From the NCBI GenBank assembly GCA_947450015.1, contig CANFUB010000069.1, forward strand, positions 1 through 11,231: a stretch of DNA of 11,231 nucleotides, in the 5' to 3' direction. Source of the DNA: Bacteroidota bacterium. Lineage in GTDB: Bacteria > Bacteroidota > Bacteroidia > NS11-12g > UBA955. The first letter of the stretch is position 1. Each line of letters opens with the position of its first letter. The translations under genes were made by a program, and so were the position numbers. This document shows positions 1 to 7,808 of the stretch, piece after piece. The notes beneath the pieces are model-generated. The model saw only the letters and a list, made by a program, of their open reading frames with translations. It was not told the DNA's origin and did no database searches.

Positions 1-2019
1 CTAATTTATGTAAATGATCTTGAAATTTACAGACCCCAACTAATTCGCAGTGGACAGCAAGAAGGTTTAAGTTTTATTAATGGTGATTTAGTGAGTGCTG
101 TGTCTTTTTCGGCCGGTGGTTTTGAAGCAAAGTATGGCGATAAATTATCATCGGTATTAGATGTTAAATATAAAACACCAACCAAAACGGCAGGTGGATT
201 CTCGGGCGGCCTATTAGGTGGTTCGGCCTATATAGAAGGCATTAAAACCATTGACGACCCCATGCGCAAGGGCGTAAAATTTACACGTTTCACTTATTTA
301 ATTGGCGCGCGCTACAGAGGCAATAAAAACATTTTAAACTCAACCGATGTGGTGGGTTCTTATAAGTCGAGGTTCAGCGATTTCCAATCTTTATTTGTTT
401 ACCATTTAAACAGAAAGAATCGCATTGAGTTGTTAATTAATCTTGGTCAAAATCGCTACAAACTTGAACCAGAATTTCAACAAACAACCTTTGGTACCTT
501 GGCAAATGCCTTGCAATTAAGCATAGGATTCGAGGGACAAGAAATCATGGATTATAATAGCGCCATGTCGGGCTTATCATATATCCATACCACAAAAAAT
601 ACTGAGTTAAAATTCATGGCATCTGCATTCGTTTCGCAAGAGACGGAGCATTATGATATACAAGGGGCTTATGAAATAAAACAGGTTGACAATAATTTAG
701 GCTCTAGTAGCTTTGGCAATGCTTCTACCCTTTTAGGTCTTGGCTATTTTATTAACCATGCCCGCAATGATTTGTACTTTACTGTTGCCAATATCGCACA
801 CCAAGGCATTAAAAAAATATTGGTAAATGGCAAAACAACTCGCTTGTTGTGGGGCGTAAAATACCAATCAGAGGTTATTCACGACCGTTTTAAAGAATGG
901 AAATACAGTGATTCGAGTGATTATAACATGGCACGCAATGCCCAGTTCAATAAGACTTTAGAGATTACTGAATATATTAATTCCAAAACAGATATTATTA
1001 ATCATAAAACCTCTGGATTTGTGCAATATCAAAAAGGGTTTGGACAATTTAACCAAGTGAATTTAACGGTTGGCACCCGTTATCACTATTCGAGTTTAAA
1101 CGAGCAATCTTTAATCTCACCAAGAGCACAATTGTACTACGAACCAAACAGGGCCTTTAATGCGAGACATCGCTTTGACAGCACATTGCGCAAGAAAAAC
1201 ACTTTGATAAAATTTGCATTTGGTTATTATTACCAACCGCCATTTTACAGAGAGATGCGCAACTTTGATGGACAAATTAATACTAACCTGAAAGCACAGC
1301 GCAGTATCCATGGTGTATCGGGCATTGAGTTTGGATTTACAAAATGGGGGCGCCCTTTTAAATTTATGTTAGAAGGTTACTACAAGCAATTGGATTACTT
1401 GGTACCCTATCTTTTAGACAATGTGCGCATACGCTATTACGCATCGAACACCGCGCGTGGTTATGCAACGGGAATTGATAGCAGGTTGAATGGTGAGTTT
1501 ATTAAAGGCATTGAAAGTTGGCTCAGCTTAAGTGTTTTAAAAACTGATGAGAAAATCATGTACGTTAAAAATGGCAATTCTATAGAATCACCTTTTTTGC
1601 GCAGACCAACCGATAGAAGGGTAAGCGCTTCGATCTTGTTTCGCGATGAGTTAAATCGCAATCCAGATTACCGCGTGAATTTAATGTTAAGTTATGGCAG
1701 TGGTTTACCTTATTACTTAGGTGGCGATGCACGTTATAAAGAAGGCAACAGATTGCCCGCATACAGAAGAGTTGACATTGGCTTTAGTAAAATATTGTTA
1801 GGCGGACAAAGCGAAAAGCAAAAACTTTACGCCAAAAAACACGAAAAGACGGCAACAAAATTCGAAGCCTTAGAATTGGGTGTTGATGTTTACAATCTTT
1901 TACAGATCAACAATGTGATTAGTTATATTTGGGTGAAAGATTTCCAGAACAACACCTATGGGGTGCCGAACTATCTAACAGGTAGAAGGCTGAATGTGAA
2001 ATTGATTGGCAAGTTCTAA
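1..2019 (+). CDS. TonB-dependent outer-membrane receptor, 3' part (5' end outside window)
   Basis: The frame is open from base 1 and gives 672 residues before TAA, so the true start lies to the left; the GTG at 91 is internal, because the plug-like reading continues upstream of it. The first 60 residues look like the end of a plug domain: a YxNDLEIYRP-like stretch, then SAGGFEAKYGDKLSSVLDV, which matches the usual 'G.f.a.yGdrlssvldi' plug segment of Bacteroidota receptors. The rest is a long run of amphipathic strands rich in Tyr, Asn and Gly, ending in Phe, as expected for a 22-strand outer-membrane barrel. Family knowledge: such receptors import siderophores, cofactors or oligomers using TonB energy. 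It is too short for a SusC-type glycan importer and no SusD lies downstream. The ligand cannot be told. It converges on the glycoside hydrolase gene with a 46-nt gap. Confidence 0.85.
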   Translation, partial: LIYVNDLEIYRPQLIRSGQQEGLSFINGDLVSAVSFSAGGFEAKYGDKLSSVLDVKYKTPTKTAGGFSGGLLGGSAYIEGIKTIDDPMRKGVKFTRFTYLIGARYRGNKNILNSTDVVGSYKSRFSDFQSLFVYHLNRKNRIELLINLGQNRYKLEPEFQQTTFGTLANALQLSIGFEGQEIMDYNSAMSGLSYIHTTKNTELKFMASAFVSQETEHYDIQGAYEIKQVDNNLGSSSFGNASTLLGLGYFINHARNDLYFTVANIAHQGIKKILVNGKTTRLLWGVKYQSEVIHDRFKEWKYSDSSDYNMARNAQFNKTLEITEYINSKTDIINHKTSGFVQYQKGFGQFNQVNLTVGTRYHYSSLNEQSLISPRAQLYYEPNRAFNARHRFDSTLRKKNTLIKFAFGYYYQPPFYREMRNFDGQINTNLKAQRSIHGVSGIEFGFTKWGRPFKFMLEGYYKQLDYLVPYLLDNVRIRYYASNTARGYATGIDSRLNGEFIKGIESWLSLSVLKTDEKIMYVKNGNSIESPFLRRPTDRRVSASILFRDELNRNPDYRVNLMLSYGSGLPYYLGGDARYKEGNRLPAYRRVDIGFSKILLGGQSEKQKLYAKKHEKTATKFEALELGVDVYNLLQINNVISYIWVKDFQNNTYGVPNYLTGRRLNVKLIGKF

Positions 2020-2065
2020 TTAATGCACATCAACCCAACGCAAGCGCAATGTGTCTTTCAAAAAT

Positions 2066-2995
2066 TTACGCGCGTTTATAAACCCTTACGTAATCAACAA
2101 CAAACTGATTGGTTTGAAAACCATCATGGATGTAGTTAAGGTAGCGGTGATCGAAGCTATTGTTAATGATGATCACCATTTCATCGTCTAACCACTTGCG
2201 CAAACGCTTGTTCACTCTGATATAATTCACCAATTTACCATCGGTATAGAATTTAATAAACTTAGGATCCCATTCGCAAGCATACACATGAAAAACACTA
2301 TCAGTGTTATTGGGTAAATTTATTTTTTTAGACAAATAACCACGCGAGCGTTTGCCATCTTTGCCAAAATGAATGGTAGCATATTGGTTATGGATGGTTC
2401 CCTTATCTTTCTTCCCATACATTTCAAAAATATCAATTTCTGGTGGCCAGCGGTGCGCGCCTGTAAGCCAAAAGGCTGGCCATGTGGCCGGACCAGAAGG
2501 ATTCATAGAACGGATTTCGAAGTATCCATATTTTTGACTGAAGGACACATCGGAATTGATTAAACCAACTGCAAAAGGAATGGTGAAGGTGGTATCCTCT
2601 TTTACATACGTTTTAGGACTGTATGAACCGCCTAAATACAAATAGCCATTTCTGGTTTTTATTTCATTGTTTGAATAATATTGGTGTAAATAGGCGCCAT
2701 GGTATTCGCCCCAAGGCTGTCCTTTGCGCCATTTACGGGTATCAAGTGTATCAAACTCATCTGAGAAAGTGAGCGTCCATCCTGGTTTAAAAGGTGTTGT
2801 ATCATTTTGCTTTGTTTCAGGTTTATTGAGTGCATAGCCGGTTTTTATTATACCATTGCGCACACTTAAATGGTTCTTAAAATAAAAGAGTTTAATAGGC
2901 CTTTTATTTTCACCTAGTGAATCATTTACATTTTGCGTGAAACCAGTGATGAATGCAAAACTAAGAAAGACTGTTAGAAAGACTTTTATTCGCAT
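2066..2995 (-). CDS. Secreted glycoside hydrolase family 16 protein
   Basis: 309 residues. An N-terminal signal peptide (MRIKVFLTVFLSFAFITGFT, cleavage near residue 20) has no lipobox, so export to the periplasm or outside is likely. After a linker of about 50 residues, the GH16 jelly-roll domain runs from about residue 71 (GWTLTFSDEFD) to the end (DYVRVYK). The catalytic signature EIDIFE is at 186-191: Glu186 would be the nucleophile, Asp188 the assistant and Glu191 the acid/base. Its ExDxxE spacing is the beta-bulge form found in laminarinase-like, agarase and carrageenase branches, not the ExDxE of lichenases. WPAFWL at 172-177 and CEWDP at 240-244 are also GH16 landmarks. The substrate is unknown: a beta-1,3-glucan or an algal galactan are both possible. 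I start at ATG 2995, 2 nt after the upstream stop; an in-frame TTG at 3010 would overlap that gene. It is the last gene of a four-gene operon. Confidence 0.9.
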   Translation of the reverse strand: MRIKVFLTVFLSFAFITGFTQNVNDSLGENKRPIKLFYFKNHLSVRNGIIKTGYALNKPETKQNDTTPFKPGWTLTFSDEFDTLDTRKWRKGQPWGEYHGAYLHQYYSNNEIKTRNGYLYLGGSYSPKTYVKEDTTFTIPFAVGLINSDVSFSQKYGYFEIRSMNPSGPATWPAFWLTGAHRWPPEIDIFEMYGKKDKGTIHNQYATIHFGKDGKRSRGYLSKKINLPNNTDSVFHVYACEWDPKFIKFYTDGKLVNYIRVNKRLRKWLDDEMVIIINNSFDHRYLNYIHDGFQTNQFVVDYVRVYKRA

Positions 2996-2997
2996 TT

Positions 2998-3651
2998 TTA
3001 AAATAACCAAGCCCCCATTCTAATTGAAACAATTGGTGAAAAACCTGTAAAACCATAATCTAAATTTGAAGTGTGGTAAGTTCTGTAATCATCTATGGCT
3101 TTGGGTATGTTTGCATGATTATATGCCACACCAAGTCCTAATTCAACAAAGAATATTTTTGGTGAATAGTTAAATACAAATTGGGCATCGACTGCTAAGC
3201 GTTTAAATTTTTCTTTGTGCACCTCTACGATATAATGGTAAAAAGGAGGTTGATCATACACATAATCATTCTCATAAAACCTTAAATTGTAATTGTAATA
3301 ATTGGCACCAAGGCTAGCATATACTTTCCACAAATTATTGGTGCGGTCGCCCAATTTCATTCTCGCCTGCCCACCAAAACCAACACCTTGTATTTTATCC
3401 GATGCTTTTTTCATAAAAGCCTCTTCGAAAGGTCTCACATTTCTTTTTTGTTGTGCATTGGTATAGCCATCGGTTAAGTGTGCGCCAAGTAGCAATTGAA
3501 ATTGTCTATCAGGTGTGCTTATCAAGCCATCGAGTTCGAAACATTGATATGGAAGCTGTGCAAAATTTCCAAGCAATGCAAAGACTGTTGAATCTTGTGC
3601 TTTACAATTTTGGATGACAAAAAGGGCGATGATGATGCTGATTTTCTTCAT
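2998..3651 (-). CDS. Small exported outer-membrane beta-barrel-like protein
   Basis: 217 residues; I do not recognise a named family. The N-terminus is a signal peptide of Bacteroidota style (MKKISIIIALFVIQNCKAQ, cleavage near 18-19). The Cys at 16 is preceded by Gln-Asn, a poor lipobox, so a type I signal is more likely. The mature part alternates hydrophobic and polar residues in strand-like blocks (FQLLLGAHL, VYASLGANYYNYNLRF, LAVDAQFVFNY, FFVELGLGVAYNH, FSPIVSIRMGAWLF) and ends in Phe. This is the pattern of an 8-10 strand outer-membrane barrel recognised by the Bam machinery. Its ATG overlaps the stop of the preceding lipoprotein gene (ATGA), and the GH16 gene begins 2 nt after its stop, so it is probably made together with them. 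Whether it is a pore, an anchor or a structural protein cannot be told. Confidence 0.75.
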   Translation of the reverse strand: MKKISIIIALFVIQNCKAQDSTVFALLGNFAQLPYQCFELDGLISTPDRQFQLLLGAHLTDGYTNAQQKRNVRPFEEAFMKKASDKIQGVGFGGQARMKLGDRTNNLWKVYASLGANYYNYNLRFYENDYVYDQPPFYHYIVEVHKEKFKRLAVDAQFVFNYSPKIFFVELGLGVAYNHANIPKAIDDYRTYHTSNLDYGFTGFSPIVSIRMGAWLF

Positions 3652-4412
3652 TTGATTTCCCCTTTCGCAGTTAATTTATTATTAGCGTAAGCAAATCCAA
3701 AGATGGTTTTTGAATTCGATGTATACAGTCTATCGCCTATACAAATACTGGTCGTCATATCGTTCACTGGATTAAAACCATCAAAACTACTGATTATTGG
3801 ATTGGCATCGTTGAGGTTACATTTATTGACCTTGTTATTCATAAAAAACAAAATACTGTCTTGGTATAAGACAAATGAACTTGCATTCAAATTCGACAAA
3901 GCACCTTTTGTATAAGCGGTAATTGTATTCTTAGCATTATTAAAAACATAGGCGGATAAAACGCGTGATTCGGCATTTGAATAATAGGTTCTTACGTTTG
4001 AAAGAAATCTATTGTTCAATAAAATCATGAGGGTATCTTTTAATATAAGATCACTGGTGGTATAGCTGTTGTATAAATAATTTGTTTTTGTCACCTCCGT
4101 TAATGTGCCGGTATTACTCATTTTATAAAGCACTAAATCTTGGTTAGAAATGGCTAAGAATGAATCCTTCACCATGATTGAATTGTATTTTGAGCGGTTA
4201 TAGGTATTTAATATTTTTATTTGATTCCCATTGAAATCATAGGCTGTTACATCATTTACCTTATTAAGAAATAAATTATTTTGATTGATGCCTATGAGGC
4301 CAAAGTTTAAACTGTTGGGTGAATTGTCGGTTTGTAATTGAGGACCAATATCCTTTTTGCCACAGGCCAACGCACCAAGCAAAAGCAAACAGAAGATGAG
4401 ATTTAATTTCAT
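3648..4412 (-). CDS. Lipoprotein with propeller-like repeats
   Basis: 254 residues. A type II signal (MKLNLIFCLLLLGALAC) puts the lipidated Cys at 17, followed by Gly-Lys-Lys-Asp. The mature part contains about five spaced units in which a 'D-x-L' turn precedes a hydrophobic strand naming a value, then a polar turn: around VNDVTAYDFNGN, SNQDLVLYKMSNTG, ESRVLSAYVFNN, NNKVNKCNLND and SKTIFGFAYANN. This looks like a degenerate beta-propeller and resembles, from memory, the C-terminal half of full-length Bacteroidota LVIVD-repeat lipoproteins. No catalytic residues stand out. It overlaps its neighbours on both sides by ATGA, so translation is probably coupled to the LVIVD gene upstream and the barrel gene downstream. 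Asn- and Lys-rich composition matches the neighbours. The lipoprotein call is good; the propeller fold is inference. Confidence 0.75.
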   Translation of the reverse strand: MKLNLIFCLLLLGALACGKKDIGPQLQTDNSPNSLNFGLIGINQNNLFLNKVNDVTAYDFNGNQIKILNTYNRSKYNSIMVKDSFLAISNQDLVLYKMSNTGTLTEVTKTNYLYNSYTTSDLILKDTLMILLNNRFLSNVRTYYSNAESRVLSAYVFNNAKNTITAYTKGALSNLNASSFVLYQDSILFFMNNKVNKCNLNDANPIISSFDGFNPVNDMTTSICIGDRLYTSNSKTIFGFAYANNKLTAKGEIK

Positions 4413-4912
4413 ATTTTTTCGTAGCTAATGATGGTGGTATTCGGAGGCAACTCTTTTAGTTTGTTATGCACTTTCAATCCATCAATTGTTTTGATGGTAA
4501 TATCAAAAGCATTGGCTTCGCGTTTTAAAATAATAGGTGCAGTGATGGTATTAAAATCGATGGTTATAAAGTCGCGGTAATTATTCGCATACACGGTGTT
4601 GCCTTTGACTTCAAAATCGATACAAGCCGGTATTTGGTAAAAGCTTTTTTTAATCGGTAGGTCGGGATTGCTCACATCGATGACATGAATACCTAAACCA
4701 TAATCTAAAGCGAGCAGATAATTGCCCATTTGGCGCATAAGGGTAATGGTTTTATTCTCTTGGGCTGGCAACAAGAACACATCGGTGGTCAGTTTTGCAT
4801 TGTCCATCAGTACTGGCTTATAGGCCGAATAAATCACTTTGTCATCGCTTGTTGAACAAGCTGATATTGAAAACAGCATGCACATTAAACTTATTCTGAA
4901 AACGTATTTCAT
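4409..4912 (-). CDS. Short LVIVD-repeat lipoprotein
   Basis: 167 residues. The signal peptide ends in a good lipobox (ISAC, Cys19), so the protein should be an outer-membrane-targeted lipoprotein. A conserved-looking block YKPVLMDNAKL (31-41) is followed by the LVIVD core GNYLLALDYGLGIHVIDVSNP (63-83), then IPACIDFEVKGNTVYANNYRDFITIDF (94-120), a second repeat. This order matches the N-terminal half of Bacteroidota LVIVD-repeat (PF08309-type) cell-surface proteins, which form beta-propeller-like folds and have no firmly assigned function. Those proteins are usually about 400 residues in my recollection; this one stops near the point where they continue into the second half (TIISYEKI). It is the first gene of the operon, with a promoter match immediately upstream and ATGA overlap with the next gene. 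Confidence 0.8.
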   Translation of the reverse strand: MKYVFRISLMCMLFSISACSTSDDKVIYSAYKPVLMDNAKLTTDVFLLPAQENKTITLMRQMGNYLLALDYGLGIHVIDVSNPDLPIKKSFYQIPACIDFEVKGNTVYANNYRDFITIDFNTITAPIILKREANAFDITIKTIDGLKVHNKLKELPPNTTIISYEKI

Positions 4913-4920
4913 ATTGCTAT

Positions 4921-4951
4921 CAAACTTACCATCTTAAAAACAAAAAAGCAA
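4921..4951 (-). promoter_or_regulatory. Bacteroidota-type promoter for the envelope operon
   Basis: Read on the minus strand, TTG (4951-4949) is followed after 20 nt by TAAGTTTG (4928-4921), a perfect match to the Bacteroidota -7 element TAnnTTTG with a -33 TTG at near-normal spacing. Only 8 nt separate it from the ATG at 4912, so a transcript started here would have a leader of a few bases at most. The -33 part sits inside the arm of the sdhB terminator. No transcription start is known; this is a motif match. Confidence 0.5.
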
Positions 4952-4976
4952 GTATCCTTTTGAATACTTGCTTTTT
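4943..4976 (-). terminator. Intrinsic terminator of sdhCAB
   Basis: Perfect 13-bp inverted repeat AAAAAGCAAGTAT (4943-4955) and its complement (4964-4976), with an 8-nt loop. On the minus strand it begins 21 nt after the sdhB stop and runs into a T-rich tail (TTTTTTGTTTTT) at 4947-4936, as an intrinsic terminator should. The plus strand also ends in five T, but no gene reads into it from that side. Confidence 0.85.
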
Positions 4977-4997
4977 CAATTGAGTCGTTTTATTGGT

Positions 4998-5744
4998 TTA
5001 TTTACCAGTCAAATTCGCAGAGAAAAACTCTCTGTTCATTCTAGCGATATTACTTAAGTCGATACCTTTAGGGCACTCGGCACTGCATGCACCAGTGTTG
5101 GTACAGCTACCAAAGCCTTCGGCATCCATTTGATTCACCATGGCCATTACACGCATTTTAGCTTCAGGCTGTCCCTGTGGCAATAAAGCCAATTGCGACA
5201 CTTTAGCAGACACGAATAACATGGCGCTGGCATTTTTACAAGCGGCAACACATGCGCCACAACCGATACAAGCGGCACTCATAAAGGCCTCATCAGCGGC
5301 TTCTTTACCAATTGGTAAATTATTAGCATCTTGAGCATTACCTGTATTTACAGAAATAAATCCACCTGCTGCAATGATTCTATCGAATGCTGTTCTATCA
5401 ACAGATAAATCTTTGGTTACTGGAAAAGCACCTGCTCTCCATGGTTCAACCACAATGGTATCGCCATCCTTAAACGAACGCATGTGCAATTGACAAGTAG
5501 TTACACCAGCCAAAGGACCGTGTGGACGGCCATTGATGTGCATGCTACAACTTCCACAAATACCCTCGCGGCAATCATGATCGAATGCTATAGGATCGTC
5601 ACCTTTGGTGATCAAATCTTCATTTAACACATCGAACATTTCCAAGAAAGACATATCAGGAGAAACGTGATCTACTTTATAATCCTTTAATTCACCTTTG
5701 GCTTTGTTATTTTTTTGACGCCAAACTTTTAAATTAATTTTCAT
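4998..5744 (-). CDS. sdhB: Succinate dehydrogenase iron-sulfur subunit
   Basis: 248 residues, full length for the family. It passes electrons from the flavin of SdhA to the quinone site in SdhC. The N-terminal ferredoxin domain holds the [2Fe-2S] ligands Cys58, Cys63, Cys66 and Cys84 (CREGICGSC ... TTC). The C-terminal domain holds Cys159, Cys162, Cys165 and Cys224 for [4Fe-4S], and Cys169, Cys214 and Cys220 for [3Fe-4S] (CIGCGACVAAC; CTNTGACSAECPKG). All eleven expected Cys are present. It is the last gene of sdhCAB, 36 nt after the sdhA stop, followed by a strong terminator. Fumarate reductase (FrdB) of the same class looks very similar, so direction of use in the cell is inferred, not seen. 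Confidence 0.96.
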   Translation of the reverse strand: MKINLKVWRQKNNKAKGELKDYKVDHVSPDMSFLEMFDVLNEDLITKGDDPIAFDHDCREGICGSCSMHINGRPHGPLAGVTTCQLHMRSFKDGDTIVVEPWRAGAFPVTKDLSVDRTAFDRIIAAGGFISVNTGNAQDANNLPIGKEAADEAFMSAACIGCGACVAACKNASAMLFVSAKVSQLALLPQGQPEAKMRVMAMVNQMDAEGFGSCTNTGACSAECPKGIDLSNIARMNREFFSANLTGK

Positions 5745-5780
5745 TTTTGCTAATTATTTTTTGTTTAATAAACTTATTCC

Positions 5781-7784
5781 TTATTTGTAGCTTCTTGCTG
5801 CAATTTTAATGTTCTCGAATTTCAATTCTTCTTTGTGTAATTTCCATCCGTCTTCTTGGTTTTCCCAAGCAGATACAAATGCAAAGTTCACATCATCTCT
5901 TAATGCTTCACCTTCGTTAGTTTGGTATTCTTCTCTGAAGTGACCGCCACAACTTTCGTTTCTTTCCAAAGCATCTTTACACATCAATTCGCCTAATTCG
6001 ATAAAGTCGGCTACACGGCCTGCTTTTTCTAATTCTTGGTTGAATTCATTGGCTTCACCTGGAACCCTTACATTGCTCCAAAACTCTGCTTTTATTTGTT
6101 GTATTTCGGCAATTGCAGATTTCAAACCTTCTGCATTACGCGCCATACCACATTTGTCCCACATAATTTTACCTAAGCGTTTGTGATAATGATCGACAGA
6201 CTTAGTACCTTTTATGTTTAACAATTTTTGAATTTTATCTTCCACTTCTTTTTCTGTTGCAACGAATGCAGGGTGATCGGTTGAAATGGCTTTGGTTCTA
6301 ATCTCATCGGCTAAATAATCACCAATGGTGTAAGGAATTACGAAGTATCCATCGGCCAAACCTTGCATCAAGGCAGAAGCACCTAATCTATTCGCACCAT
6401 GGTCGCTAAAGTTAGCTTCACCTAAAGCATATAAACCAGGAACGGTTGTCATTAAGTTATAATCCACCCAAAGGCCACCCATTGTGTAGTGTACTGCAGG
6501 ATAAATTTGCATTGGCTCTTCATATGGATCAACACCTGTGATTTGTTTGTACATATCGAACAAGTTACCGTATTTCTCTTTAATAACACCAGCACCAAAC
6601 TCTTTTAATTGCGCTGCTGTTGGGTTTTCAATCCCTTTTTTAGTGGCTTCTGTTCTACCGTATTTCTCGGTCATGTTATAGAAGAAATCTAAATACACAG
6701 CCTCACCTGTTGCATTTACACCATAACCAGCATCGCATCTTTCTTTAGCGGCACGACTGGCCACGTCTCTTGGCACTAGGTTACCAAAAGCAGGGTATCT
6801 TCTTTCTAAATAATAATCTCTGTCTTCTTCTTTAATTTGGGTTGGACGCAAAGTGCCATTTCTCAATGCTTCTGCATCTTCTTTTTTAGCAGGCACCCAT
6901 ATTCTACCATCATTTCTCAACGACTCCGACATCAACGTTAACTTTGATTGGTGGTCGCCAGAACGTGGAATACAAGTTGGGTGAATTTGTGTATAGCAAG
7001 GGTTGGCCATGTAAGCACCGCGTTTGTGCGCTTTCCAAGCAGCCGTTACGTTGCTACCCATTGCATTGGTTGAAAGGTAAAACACGTTACCATAACCACC
7101 TGAACAAAGTAATACAGCGTGTCCAAAATGTCTTTCCAATTTACCTGTTACCAAGTCTCTTGCGATGATACCACGGGCTTTGCCATCAATGGTAACAACA
7201 TCTAACATCTCGTGACGGGAGTACATTTTTACTTGTCCCATACCAACTTGTCTTTCTAAGGCACTGTATGCGCCTAGTAATAATTGCTGACCAGTTTGAC
7301 CTGCGGCATAGAATGTTCTTTGTACTTGCGTACCACCGAATGAACGGTTGCTCAACAAGCCTCCGTATTCTCTTGCAAAAGGTACACCTTGCGCAACACA
7401 TTGGTCGATGATGCTTGAGCTAACCTCAGCCAATCTGTGTACATTGCCTTCTCTTGCTCTGTAATCGCCACCTTTAATGGTATCATAGAATAAGCGGTAA
7501 GTGCTGTCGCCATCGTTTTGATAATTCTTAGCAGCATTGATACCACCTTGTGCAGCAATACTGTGTGCTCTTCTCGGAGAATCTTGAAAGCAGAAACATT
7601 TTACCTTGTAACCCATTTCGGCTAAAGAGGCTGCTGCTGCTGATCCTGCAAGACCAGAACCCACCACAATAATTTCAAGACTTCTTTTGTTCGCTGGATT
7701 TACCAAGTGAACAGAAGATTTATATTTGGTCCATTTCTCGTTTAAATTTCCTTCAGGAATTTTAGAATCTAGGATATTTGACAT
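5781..7784 (-). CDS. sdhA: Succinate dehydrogenase flavoprotein subunit
   Basis: 667 residues, the length expected for the B. subtilis/Bacteroidota type. It oxidises succinate to fumarate on the cytoplasmic face of complex II. The FAD-binding Rossmann motif VVGSGLAGSAAAASLAEMG is at 40-58. His74 in RRAHSIAAQGG is the expected site of covalent FAD attachment. Active-site candidates are His268 (IHP), Arg290 in SESLRNDGR (the proton-shuttle Arg), His432 in VHYTMGG, and Arg466 in GANRLGASALMQG. The C-terminal helical domain and tail are complete. It starts 24 nt after sdhC, with an A-rich leader and no Shine-Dalgarno. The distinct 'GASALMQGLADGYFV' version belongs to the non-classical, menaquinone-linked branch, as does the gene order C-A-B. 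Confidence 0.97.
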   Translation of the reverse strand: MSNILDSKIPEGNLNEKWTKYKSSVHLVNPANKRSLEIIVVGSGLAGSAAAASLAEMGYKVKCFCFQDSPRRAHSIAAQGGINAAKNYQNDGDSTYRLFYDTIKGGDYRAREGNVHRLAEVSSSIIDQCVAQGVPFAREYGGLLSNRSFGGTQVQRTFYAAGQTGQQLLLGAYSALERQVGMGQVKMYSRHEMLDVVTIDGKARGIIARDLVTGKLERHFGHAVLLCSGGYGNVFYLSTNAMGSNVTAAWKAHKRGAYMANPCYTQIHPTCIPRSGDHQSKLTLMSESLRNDGRIWVPAKKEDAEALRNGTLRPTQIKEEDRDYYLERRYPAFGNLVPRDVASRAAKERCDAGYGVNATGEAVYLDFFYNMTEKYGRTEATKKGIENPTAAQLKEFGAGVIKEKYGNLFDMYKQITGVDPYEEPMQIYPAVHYTMGGLWVDYNLMTTVPGLYALGEANFSDHGANRLGASALMQGLADGYFVIPYTIGDYLADEIRTKAISTDHPAFVATEKEVEDKIQKLLNIKGTKSVDHYHKRLGKIMWDKCGMARNAEGLKSAIAEIQQIKAEFWSNVRVPGEANEFNQELEKAGRVADFIELGELMCKDALERNESCGGHFREEYQTNEGEALRDDVNFAFVSAWENQEDGWKLHKEELKFENIKIAARSYK

Positions 7785-7808
7785 GTGAATAGTTGTTTTT
7801 AAAAATGA

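Noticed and set aside
2020..2065. Hairpin CACAT/ATGTG between the convergent receptor and GH16 genes
   Set aside because: Only 5 bp with an 18-nt loop and no proper T-tract; not a convincing terminator.
2996..3010. TTG start at 3010 for the GH16 gene
   Set aside because: It overlaps the upstream gene by 13 nt and puts five residues in front of a normal signal peptide; ATG at 2995 gives a clean MRIK start 2 nt after the upstream stop.
1..4912. Classical polysaccharide utilisation locus
   Set aside because: There is a receptor and a GH16 but no SusD-like lipoprotein, no SusC-size receptor, no sensor or regulator, and the genes are convergent and not in one operon.
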